From NCBI GenBank assembly GCA_005799825.1, contig SYFT01000075.1, positions 1 through 36,280 of the forward strand: 36,280 nucleotides of DNA. The letters are read 5' to 3'. This document shows, piece after piece, positions 23,904-30,934 of the stretch. The position numbers and the translations under genes were made by a program. The number at the start of each line of letters is the position of its first letter. The first letter of the stretch is position 1. The notes beneath the pieces were generated by a model. The model worked only from the letters and a program-made list of their open reading frames with translations. It made no database searches and was not told the DNA's origin. This DNA is from Acidobacteriota bacterium (GTDB lineage Bacteria; Acidobacteriota; Vicinamibacteria; Vicinamibacterales; SCN-69-37).

Positions 23904-24149
23904 ATTCCATTCTTCTTGCGCCTCCTCCTTTCGGCCTACCTCATTGAGGCGGGGCTCCTGCTGATCCTCTCGCCATGGACGGCGCTGTGGGACCGCAACT
24001 ACTTCGCCGCATCGTGGCCGTGGCTCCTCACGCTCATGAGCAACTATTTCGTGCGTGGCGCCGTCACCGGCGTGGGCCTGGTGACCGGATGGGTGGGCGT
24101 GAGAGATCTAAGCCGGGCATTTATTAGCCGATGGTCCGTTCCCACATGA
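23904..24149 (+). CDS. Small membrane protein, probable AUU start
   Basis: About 81 residues if started at ATT 23904 (MPFFLRLLLSAYLIEAGLLL). A Shine-Dalgarno GGAG at 23892-23895 lies 8 nt before this ATT, whereas the first conventional start in frame, TTG at 23916, is 20 nt away. There are two hydrophobic helices (about LLLSAYLIEAGLLLILSPW and FVRGAVTGVGLVTGWVGV) with a WDRNYFAASWP loop between them. This looks like a small acidobacterial inner-membrane protein of unknown function. Its stop overlaps the thiE ATG at 24146, so it is translated as part of the operon. Confidence 0.7.
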   Translation: MPFFLRLLLSAYLIEAGLLLILSPWTALWDRNYFAASWPWLLTLMSNYFVRGAVTGVGLVTGWVGVRDLSRAFISRWSVPT

Positions 24150-24859
24150 CCCTGTGCCTGGTGACCGACAGGCACCAACTCGATCCCGACGCGCGCACCG
24201 AACGCGCCAGCGCACTGACACTGGCCCGATGGCTCGAAGAGGCGGTCGCCGCTGGCATTGATGTGATTCAACTGCGCGAGCGCGACCTGCCTGCGCGCCA
24301 ACTCTGCGATCTCGCTCGGACCGTTGCCGGCGTCGCCTCCGGCACTTGCACCAGGGTGGTCGTCAACGATCGGGCCGACGTCGCGCTGGCTTCCCTGTGC
24401 CACGGCGTGCACCTGCCGGGTGACGCGCCAGCTGTCGCGCGGGTGCGCGCGCTGGCGCAGACGAGTCCGGCCTTCGTAGCGCGGCCTGGGTCTCAAGGCC
24501 GAGGCCCTTCACGCTCGTGGCTCGTGGGGCGCTCGGTGCACAGCGTCGACGAAGCTCGCACGCACGCTGACGCTGACTACCTGTTGTTCGGCGCAGTGTA
24601 TGAGTCGGGCCCGAAGCCAGGCCGCGGGCTCGATGCGCTGGGTTCCGTCGTGACCGCCGCAGGTTCCGTCCCCGTGCTCGCCATCGGGGGCGTCACCGTG
24701 CAACGGGCAGCGGAGTGCATGGCCACTGGCGTCGCTGGCGTCGCCGCCATTCGACTGTTTCTCCCGCCCGGGCGCGCCACAGGCGGGCTCGGCATTGCTG
24801 CCGGCGCGACCGCGCTGCGCGGCGCGTTTGACCGGGCTGTAACGAGTCATCTACAGTAG
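24146..24859 (+). CDS. thiE: Thiamine-phosphate synthase
   Basis: 237 residues from the ATG at 24146, which overlaps the previous stop in ATGA; an ATG at 24131 is also in frame. ThiE joins the pyrimidine and thiazole phosphates of thiamine in a TIM barrel. Visible are LCLVTDRHQL, the VAAGIDVIQLRERDLPARQL substrate segment, VVNDRADVALASLCHGVHLP, GRSVHSVDEA, DYLLFGAVYESGPKPGRGLD and VLAIGGVT. Between HLPGDAP and WLVGRSVHS there is an extra Arg/Gly/Ser-rich stretch (ARPGSQGRGPSRS) coincident with a hairpin repeat at 24482-24501. No other thi genes are nearby. Confidence 0.93.
   Translation: MTLCLVTDRHQLDPDARTERASALTLARWLEEAVAAGIDVIQLRERDLPARQLCDLARTVAGVASGTCTRVVVNDRADVALASLCHGVHLPGDAPAVARVRALAQTSPAFVARPGSQGRGPSRSWLVGRSVHSVDEARTHADADYLLFGAVYESGPKPGRGLDALGSVVTAAGSVPVLAIGGVTVQRAAECMATGVAGVAAIRLFLPPGRATGGLGIAAGATALRGAFDRAVTSHLQ
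24482..24501 (-). repeat. Short hairpin with 8-nt TGAG loop, copy inside thiE
   Basis: Minus strand CGGCCT TGAGACCC AGGCCG: a perfect 6-bp stem with an 8-nt loop beginning TGAG, the same design as the intergenic copies at 9067-9086 and 32270-32287. Here it lies in coding sequence without breaking the frame. Confidence 0.6.
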
Positions 24860-24875
24860 GAATCGAATCAGCCGT

Positions 24876-25280
24876 ATGAGCGAAGTCGGATTAGAGTTGA
24901 GACACGCCCGCGAGGGCCGGGGCATTTCGCTGCAGCAGGTTGCCGCGTCCACCAAAATTGCGGCCGGCGTACTCGAGTCGCTCGAGCGCGGCGATTTCAA
25001 GCGGTTGCCTGGAGGCATCTTCAGCCGCGCGTTTGTGCGGTCTTACGCGCTTGAGGTGGGACTGGATCCTGATCCGGTGGTCGCAAAATTTGTCGCAGAA
25101 CTCGCGTCCGCGACGCCCGATGAAAGTGAAGCCGTGCGGCCGGATGTGACCGACGATGACCGCGCGTTTTTGGAGCGTCAGCGAAAAGCGTCGCTCGTGC
25201 TGCGCATCGTCGTCGGCCTGATTGTGGTGGCAGTCATTGTGGCGTTTGCCGTGTGGAGGATGAGCCGGTCAGTCGCCTGA
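24876..25280 (+). CDS. RodZ-like HTH protein with one transmembrane helix
   Basis: 134 residues. The N-terminal HTH_25 domain reads ELRHAREGRGISLQQVAAST, with LESLERGDFKRLPGGIFSRA and FVRSYALEVGLDPDPVV, the pattern of RodZ and related membrane-linked HTH proteins; a single helix, VLRIVVGLIVVAVIVAFAVW, follows at about 107-128. The periplasmic DUF4115 domain of full RodZ is absent: only a few residues follow the helix. It may be a shape-linked membrane protein or a small regulator. Last gene of the ffh operon, and its 3' end overlaps the convergent gene at 25269 by 12 nt. Confidence 0.82.
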   Translation: MSEVGLELRHAREGRGISLQQVAASTKIAAGVLESLERGDFKRLPGGIFSRAFVRSYALEVGLDPDPVVAKFVAELASATPDESEAVRPDVTDDDRAFLERQRKASLVLRIVVGLIVVAVIVAFAVWRMSRSVA

Positions 25281-25463
25281 CTCCCGCGGGCGCACGCCCC
25301 ACTCCGACCGCATCTGCGACAACCCATCCATAAACACCGCGGCCTTCTCGCGGTCGTCTTCGGAGGTGAGTGCCTTGAACAAGGCAATCGCCTTTGTCAG
25401 ATCCTGCTGGACCGTAGCCTTACTCGTATTGAAGTACAACTTGCGAATCGCGGCAACAGACAT
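25269..25463 (-). CDS. Small protein of unknown function
   Basis: 64 residues: MSVAAIRKLYFNTSKATVQQ then a helical DLTKAIALFKALTSEDDREK stretch and AAVFMDGLSQMRSEWG. A good ribosome site (AAAGG on the minus strand) precedes the ATG, and the composition is protein-like rather than shadow-like, so I accept it. There is no signal peptide and no motif I can name. It lies downstream of the GHMP kinase on the same strand, 66 nt away, and overlaps the end of the RodZ-like gene. Confidence 0.65.
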   Translation of the reverse strand: MSVAAIRKLYFNTSKATVQQDLTKAIALFKALTSEDDREKAAVFMDGLSQMRSEWGVRPRESGD

Positions 25464-25529
25464 CTTGACCTTTCAGGATGTTACTTCGCTAATGGACTTT
25501 CATGGAACGTCATGGTGACTGATCTGATC

Positions 25530-26522
25530 CTAGGACCGCGTCAGTGTCACGCCTTCGTCGTCGATGCGGCAGTCGAGTACTGTCGCGCCGCCGGCTGTGA
25601 GCGCGTGTGCCACCGCGGTCTTGCGCTCCGGCGGAACGAGGCAGAACAGGCATCCGCCACCACCGGCGCCGCAGACCTTACCCGCGGTGGCACCGGCATG
25701 GCGTGCGGCAGCAAGCAGGGCGTCTATGTCGGGCGTCGTCACACCGGGAGCAAGCTTCGTGCGGCACTGCCACTCGGCGTTCAGGTGGCGGCTGGCGGCC
25801 GTCCAGTCCTGCGATGACAACGCCTGTCGCATGCCGACCGCCGCGTCACGGATACCGTTGAATGCGGCCACCACCGCGGCGTCGCCATCGATGCGGCGCT
25901 TCATCACTTCCCAGTTGTTGATCCCGGAATTGCGCGATGCGCCGGTATAGGCGACGACGATGCGGGCGGTGAGTTCGGCGGCGGGGAGGTCGAGTTGCAC
26001 GCGGCGCACGCCGGTGGCGCTGAGTTCCACGGCCGAGACGCCGCCGTAGAGCGCCGGCCGGTAGTCCTGCGCGCCGGTCGGCACGTGAATGACCTGGGCC
26101 TCCACGTTCATCGCGGTGAGCATCACTTCGGCATCGGAGGTAGACCGGCCCGTCCACACCGAGAGCGCCTTGGTGATGGCGATGTTCATCGCTGACGAGC
26201 CGGCAATGCCCGCGCCCACCGGTGAATCAGAGCGCGTGGTGAGGGTGATGCCTGAGACGTCGAACGTATGCACCAGCCGGGCGAGCAGCGGAAGGTGAGT
26301 GAGGTCGAGCGCCTCGGCCGAAGACGCCGACGCAGACTCGCCAGTGTCCTCAGACCGCAGTTCCACGCGCCCGTCGTCTCGTGACTCGAGCGTGCACGAG
26401 GCACGCAGGCTCAGTGCCGCGTTGATCGTTTGCGCGTGGTCATGAAAAAGATAGAGGGGCCAGATGTCGAACGTGCCGCCGGCAAGATCGACGCGGGTGG
26501 GAGCAGAACAATCAATGCGCAC
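25530..26522 (-). CDS. GHMP-family sugar kinase
   Basis: 330 residues. Motif 1, SAPTRVDLAGGTFDIWPLYL (residues 6-25), resembles heptose-7-phosphate and fucose kinases; motif 2 is a variant SPVGAGIAGSSAMNIAI (ATP loop), and motif 3 is KVCGAGGGGCLFCLV near the C-terminus. It probably phosphorylates a sugar or sugar phosphate with ATP in the cytoplasm; the substrate cannot be named. It is divergent from nagZ across 23 bp containing a shared palindromic ATTATAAT, so it may be co-expressed with the peptidoglycan recycling genes. Confidence 0.85.
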   Translation of the reverse strand: MRIDCSAPTRVDLAGGTFDIWPLYLFHDHAQTINAALSLRASCTLESRDDGRVELRSEDTGESASASSAEALDLTHLPLLARLVHTFDVSGITLTTRSDSPVGAGIAGSSAMNIAITKALSVWTGRSTSDAEVMLTAMNVEAQVIHVPTGAQDYRPALYGGVSAVELSATGVRRVQLDLPAAELTARIVVAYTGASRNSGINNWEVMKRRIDGDAAVVAAFNGIRDAAVGMRQALSSQDWTAASRHLNAEWQCRTKLAPGVTTPDIDALLAAARHAGATAGKVCGAGGGGCLFCLVPPERKTAVAHALTAGGATVLDCRIDDEGVTLTRS

Positions 26523-26528
26523 GCGGGC

Positions 26529-26536
26529 ATTATAAT
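26529..26536. promoter_or_regulatory. Shared palindromic -10 element for divergent GHMP kinase and nagZ
   Basis: ATTATAAT is self-complementary and contains TATAAT on both strands. It is 9 nt before the nagZ ATG (26546) and 6 nt before the kinase ATG (26522), so both transcripts would be leaderless or nearly so. No convincing -35 is visible on either side. Confidence 0.5.
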
Positions 26537-26545
26537 GGGCGCGGT

Positions 26546-27628
26546 ATGTCGCTTCGTGAGCTCCGTCGCCAGGTGGGACAGTTGGCCATCATCGGCTTTC
26601 CCGGTCACACGGTGCCTACCGACGTAAAGAGGCTGGCGGCATCGTTTGACCTCGGCGGCGTCATTTATTTTTCCCGCAACGTAGCTGAGCCTGCGCAGGT
26701 GCGCGAACTGTCGCGCGAAGCGGCGTCGCTCATGCGCGAGTGGCCGTTGTGGATCAGTGTCGATCAGGAGGGAGGGCGAGTGGCGCGATTGCGCCGGCCC
26801 TTTACCGAATGGCCGCCGATGATGACGTTGGGACGCAGCGGGGATGCAGCGCTGGCCGGCGCGTTTGGCGCCGCCCTGGCGGCTGAGTTGCGCGCCGTGG
26901 GCGTGAACCTGGACTACACGCCGGTGCTCGACATCCACACCAACTCCCAGAATCCGATCATCGGCGATCGCGCGTTTGGTAGCACGCCGGAAGTGGTGGC
27001 GTCCTTCGGCGCCGCGCTCATCCGCTGTCTGCACGAATCCGGTGTCGTGGCCTGCGGAAAACACTTCCCGGGGCATGGCGACACCAGCACCGATTCACAT
27101 CTCGAACTCCCATTGGTTGAACACGCGCCCGATCGACTCGATCGGGTCGAATACGTGCCCTTTCGCGCAGGGATTGCGGCAGGCCTGGCGACGATCATGA
27201 CCGCACACGTGCTGGTGCCATCGATTGACCCAGACCTGCCGGCCACCTTGTCACGTGCGGTGGTGGATGGCGTGCTGAAGAAGGCTCTGGGTTTTGAAGG
27301 CCTTGTGATCAGTGACGACCTCGGGATGAAGGCGGTGGCCGCCACCTGGCCGTTGCCTGACGCCATGGTGGCCGCGTTGCAGGCCGGCTGCGACAGCGTG
27401 CTGCTCTGCAATTCCACGCAGGACGAGCAGGTGGAAGCGCTTGAGGCCGTGATCCGTGCGATGGAGTCTGGCGTGTTGCCGGTGGCGCGCGTCGAAGATG
27501 CGCTCGCGAGGCAATGGCGCGTGAAGACGCGCTTTGCCGCCGCCCTGCAGGCGCCACCAGCGGCGCTCTCGGCGGTAGGCCTTGAGACCCATCAGCGCAT
27601 TTCGGACCGCATGGCGGCCTGGCTGTGA
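26546..27628 (+). CDS. nagZ: Beta-N-acetylhexosaminidase (GH3, NagZ-like)
   Basis: 360 residues, no signal peptide, consistent with a cytoplasmic enzyme that removes GlcNAc from anhydro-muropeptides in peptidoglycan recycling. Substrate-binding GRVARLRRPF follows VDQEGG (residues 72-77); the GH3 hallmark KHFPGHGDTSTDSH (Lys172, His173, catalytic dyad His184 region) is intact, and the nucleophile Asp is in VISDDLGMKAVA. The length is nearer the longer bacterial NagZ forms (about 340-370). It heads a run with ldcA, mpl, murB and murA; the ldcA GTG overlaps its stop. Confidence 0.94.
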   Translation: MSLRELRRQVGQLAIIGFPGHTVPTDVKRLAASFDLGGVIYFSRNVAEPAQVRELSREAASLMREWPLWISVDQEGGRVARLRRPFTEWPPMMTLGRSGDAALAGAFGAALAAELRAVGVNLDYTPVLDIHTNSQNPIIGDRAFGSTPEVVASFGAALIRCLHESGVVACGKHFPGHGDTSTDSHLELPLVEHAPDRLDRVEYVPFRAGIAAGLATIMTAHVLVPSIDPDLPATLSRAVVDGVLKKALGFEGLVISDDLGMKAVAATWPLPDAMVAALQAGCDSVLLCNSTQDEQVEALEAVIRAMESGVLPVARVEDALARQWRVKTRFAAALQAPPAALSAVGLETHQRISDRMAAWL

Positions 27629-28593
27629 GCCTCAGGACCAGGGCGGGGCTGCTGAAGGTGCGACCTGCCGGTCCGGGCAGCCGGATCGGCCTGGTGGCCC
27701 CGGCCAGTCCCTGCGACCGCGATGAATTCGAAAACGGCGTCCTTGAGTTGCGGCGCCTCGGATTCGAGCCCGTCTATGACGACCGGGTGTTTGAGCGCCG
27801 CGGTTTTGTGGCGGGTGATCCAGCCAGCCGCAAGGCGCAACTCACTGACATGTGGCGACGTGCCGACGTTGACGCCGTGATGGCACTCCGGGGCGGCTAC
27901 GGTAGCATGCAGATGCTGCCGCTCCTGGGCCCGGCCGATGTGGAATCCGCCCGCGCCGCGCACATGGCGTTCATCGGCTACAGCGATGTCACGTCCCTGC
28001 ACATCTGGATGGCGTGCCGAGCCGGCATGACGTCCATTCACGGTCCGATGATCGACCGCCGCCTGTCGCAGGGCCCGAGCGCGTACGACACCGGATCGTT
28101 TCTGGCGAGCCTTCAGCCAGAGCCGATGGGCGAGGTGCGCCCTGCGGGCGTCGAGGCGCTCAGGAAGGGGGCTGCCGAGGGACCGTTGCTCGGCGGCACG
28201 TTGACCCAACTCCTGGCGTCGATGGGCACACCGTGGGCCTTTGATCCACCGATGGGCTACGTGCTGTTCATTGACGACGTGGGGGAGCGTCCGTATCGGC
28301 TGGACCGGATGCTGGTGCAGTTGCGCCAGACTGGTGTCCTTTCGCGCGCTTCAGCCGTGGTGTTTGGGCAGATGCCGCACTGCGACGAGCCGGACGGCAG
28401 TCTGACTGCCAGGGCCACCGTGGCTGATGTGATGTCGGGATTTGACGGTCCCGTGCTGTTTGGTTTTCCGTCGGGTCACACCACCACGCCGTTGCTGACG
28501 CTGCCGTTTGGCGTGCACACTCGGGTGCTGGCTGATGGTGGCGACCCCGGCCTGCTCATTGAGGAATCTGCCGTGTTCGAGGGGACCGCATGA
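27625..28593 (+). CDS. ldcA: Peptidase S66, L,D-carboxypeptidase (LdcA-like)
   Basis: 322 residues with GTG start overlapping the nagZ stop. S66 L,D-carboxypeptidases remove the terminal D-Ala from murein tetrapeptides in the cytoplasm. The nucleophile Ser120 is in AFIGYSDVTSL following ALRGGYGSMQMLP; then LLGGTLTQLLASMGTPW, and LFIDDVGERPYRLDRMLVQL where family members often have Glu at the first acidic position (here Asp, the next Glu being in VGE). The His end motif appears as FGFPSGHTTTPLLTLPFG. MccF-type peptidases are a related alternative, but position between nagZ and mpl supports recycling. ATGA overlap with mpl. Confidence 0.9.
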   Translation: MSLRTRAGLLKVRPAGPGSRIGLVAPASPCDRDEFENGVLELRRLGFEPVYDDRVFERRGFVAGDPASRKAQLTDMWRRADVDAVMALRGGYGSMQMLPLLGPADVESARAAHMAFIGYSDVTSLHIWMACRAGMTSIHGPMIDRRLSQGPSAYDTGSFLASLQPEPMGEVRPAGVEALRKGAAEGPLLGGTLTQLLASMGTPWAFDPPMGYVLFIDDVGERPYRLDRMLVQLRQTGVLSRASAVVFGQMPHCDEPDGSLTARATVADVMSGFDGPVLFGFPSGHTTTPLLTLPFGVHTRVLADGGDPGLLIEESAVFEGTA

Positions 28594-29987
28594 CGCGTGT
28601 GCATTTCATCGGCATCTGCGGCACGGCGATGGCCACGTTGGCGGCCATGCTGAAGACGCGCGGGCTGGACGTGCAGGGCTCCGACCACGGCGTGTATCCA
28701 CCGATGTCAGACTTCCTGGCGCGCGAACAGATCCGTATATTCGACAAATATGACGCGGTCAACATCACCAGCGAGATCGACCTGGTGGTGGTGGGAAACG
28801 CCATCTCGCGCGGCAACGCGGAACTGGAGGCCGTGCTCGATCGAAAGATGCGGTACTGCTCGCTCCCCGAAGCCATTCGTGAGCACTTTCTCTGGGACCG
28901 CCGGTCGATCGTGATCGCCGGCACACACGGCAAGACCACAACGACCTCCATGGCGGCGTGGCTGCTGACCTCGGCCGGCGAAGATCCGAGCCTGCTGGTG
29001 GGCGGCATCGCGTCGAACTTCGACAGCAGCTTTCGGCTGGGGTCGGGCCGCGACTTCGTGATCGAGGGCGACGAATACGACAGCGCGTTTTTCGACAAGA
29101 CGGCGAAGTTCCTCAAGTACCTGCCAGACATCGCCGTGATCGGCAACGTCGAATACGACCACGCCGATATCTATCCCGATATGGAAGCCCTACGCATCGC
29201 GTTCCGGTGCCTGGTCAACCTGATTCCGCAGAATGGCCTCCTGCTGCTGGGCGCGGATTGCTCCGAAGCGCTCGCCCTTGGCCGCATGGCGCGGTCGCCC
29301 GTGGAGACGTTTGGTTTCAACGGAGGCGCTGACTGGCGTGCGGGGGAAATGGAGCCGGCGGGCGACCATACACGTTTCGAAGTCACCTACCGCGGAGACC
29401 GGTTCGGCCACTTCGAGGTGCCACTCTACGGCGCGCACAACGTCCGCAACGCCCTGGCCGCGATCGCCGTGGGACACGCGGCAGGCGTCTCACACGAGCG
29501 GCTGCGCGCCGGCCTGCGTGAGTTTCTGGGCGTGCGCCGGAGGCTGGAACTGCGCGGAGAAGTGCGCGGCGTGTCGGTGTACGACGATTTTGCGCATCAC
29601 CCCACCGCGATTTTCGAGACGATTCGCGCGATCAAGTTCACGTACCCGGACCGGCGAGTGTGGGCCGTATTTGAACCGCGCTCGGCCACGTCGTGCCGCA
29701 GGATCTTCCAGGACGACTTCGTGCACGCCTTCCACGAATCCGGCGCCGACGAAGTGGTGCTGGCGGCTGTCTTCAGGGCGACGCTGCCCGAGGCTGAACG
29801 CCTCTCGGTGGACGGCATTGTCAAAGAGCTGGTCCAGCGCGGCGGCCGGGCACGCACGTTCCCAGGCGTCCCGGAGATTGTGGCCACCATCGCGCAGGAG
29901 GCCCGCGAGGGCGATATCGTCATCTTGATGTCCAATGGCGGGTTCGACGGGATCCACGAAAAGCTGCTGGCGGCCCTCGGGCGCTGA
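28590..29987 (+). CDS. mpl: UDP-MurNAc:L-Ala-D-Glu-meso-DAP ligase Mpl
   Basis: 465 residues. It joins a recycled tripeptide to UDP-MurNAc, bypassing MurC-E. Diagnostic Mpl start: VHFIGICGTAMATLAAMLK and QGSDHGVYPPMSDFL (MurC has a different start). The Mur ligase ATP loop is IAGTHGKTTTTSM (residues about 107-119), followed by FVIEGDEYDSAFFDKTAKFL, NVEYDHADIYPDMEA, and the C-terminal YDDFAHHPTAIFETIRAI and VFEPRSATSCRRIFQ. Its presence implies meso-DAP type peptidoglycan and periplasmic turnover import, though no AmpG is in the window. It follows ldcA with an ATGA overlap, and murB starts 10 nt after it. Confidence 0.95.
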   Translation: MTRVHFIGICGTAMATLAAMLKTRGLDVQGSDHGVYPPMSDFLAREQIRIFDKYDAVNITSEIDLVVVGNAISRGNAELEAVLDRKMRYCSLPEAIREHFLWDRRSIVIAGTHGKTTTTSMAAWLLTSAGEDPSLLVGGIASNFDSSFRLGSGRDFVIEGDEYDSAFFDKTAKFLKYLPDIAVIGNVEYDHADIYPDMEALRIAFRCLVNLIPQNGLLLLGADCSEALALGRMARSPVETFGFNGGADWRAGEMEPAGDHTRFEVTYRGDRFGHFEVPLYGAHNVRNALAAIAVGHAAGVSHERLRAGLREFLGVRRRLELRGEVRGVSVYDDFAHHPTAIFETIRAIKFTYPDRRVWAVFEPRSATSCRRIFQDDFVHAFHESGADEVVLAAVFRATLPEAERLSVDGIVKELVQRGGRARTFPGVPEIVATIAQEAREGDIVILMSNGGFDGIHEKLLAALGR

Positions 29988-29997
29988 CGTGGGGACG

Positions 29998-30933
29998 ATG
30001 ACCAGGGTCACTGGGCAGTTGCAGGCGATTGTCGGCCCAGAGGGTGTCAGCGAGCGAGCGCCGCTTGGTGCGCGCACCACGTTCGGCGTAGGCGGGCCTG
30101 CCGATTGGCTGGTGGAGCCGCGCACCGTGGCGGCGCTCGAAGCGGTGCTGCGGCTTGCCGCCTCGAACGACCTGCCGGTGACAGTATTGGGCGAAGGCTC
30201 CAACGTGCTCGTGGCCGACGCAGGCGTACGCGGCATCGTGGTGCGGCCGAGACTCGGCGGTATTTCTGAGCTGATGTCCGGACGAGTCAGGGCCGAGGCC
30301 GGCGTCACCATTAATGGCCTGGTGCGTTGGCTGATTGGCCGCGGCCTTGCCGGGCTGGAAGCCTGGGCTGGCACACCGGGTACCGTGGGCGGCGCGGTGC
30401 ATGGCAACGCCCACTACGCCGGCCGCAACATCAGCGAACACATCGTCGACGTGGGCCTGCTCTCATCACAGGGCGTGCTCGGCATCGTCCCCGCCGGCGA
30501 AATGGGGTTTGGATACGATACCAGCCGCCTCTTTGACACCAAAGAGGTGGTGGTCTGGGCGGACGTTCAGGTCTCTGCGGGTGAGCCGGACGTGATGCGG
30601 GCGGTGGCGCGCGCGTCGCTGGCGCACCGGAAGCGCACGCAACCCCTGCATTTGCCCAGCGCGGGCTGTGTCTTTCAGAACCCCGACCCGGTGCGCGATC
30701 GGGTACCAGTGGGGATCCCGTGGTCGGCCGGTGCGCTTGTGGATCGCGCGGGCCTCAAGGGCGCCGCGTCGGGCGGCGCGATGATTTCGGCGACGCACGC
30801 GAACTTTATCGTGACCGACAAGACCGCCACGGCGGCAGACATCCGGCGGTTGATCGAACGGGCGCGTGAGGCGGTGCGACGCCAGTTCGGTGTCGAACTC
30901 AGGGACGAAATCGTGTACTTCGGGGAGTGGTGA
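29998..30933 (+). CDS. murB: UDP-N-acetylenolpyruvoylglucosamine reductase
   Basis: 311 residues from the ATG at 29998; GTG at 29989 is an alternative. It is an FAD enzyme that reduces UDP-GlcNAc-enolpyruvate to UDP-MurNAc. FAD motifs LGEGSNVLVAD (64-74) and GTPGTVGGAVHGNAHYAG are visible; the proton-donor serine is Ser221 in PSAGCVFQNPD and the late acid Glu304 in LRDEIVY. The loop FGYDTSRLF (171-179) has Tyr173 followed by Asp174 at the position where MurB usually has Arg (YR.S). The lacking insert makes it a type II-like form. murA begins 1 nt after its stop. Confidence 0.94.
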   Translation: MTRVTGQLQAIVGPEGVSERAPLGARTTFGVGGPADWLVEPRTVAALEAVLRLAASNDLPVTVLGEGSNVLVADAGVRGIVVRPRLGGISELMSGRVRAEAGVTINGLVRWLIGRGLAGLEAWAGTPGTVGGAVHGNAHYAGRNISEHIVDVGLLSSQGVLGIVPAGEMGFGYDTSRLFDTKEVVVWADVQVSAGEPDVMRAVARASLAHRKRTQPLHLPSAGCVFQNPDPVRDRVPVGIPWSAGALVDRAGLKGAASGGAMISATHANFIVTDKTATAADIRRLIERAREAVRRQFGVELRDEIVYFGEW

Positions 30934-30934
30934 C

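Noticed and set aside
27581-27594. GGCCTTGAGACCCA in nagZ, identical to 14 bases of the thiE hairpin copy
   Set aside because: The second stem half (AGGCCG) is missing and the residues fit an ordinary NagZ C-terminus, so it is treated as chance.
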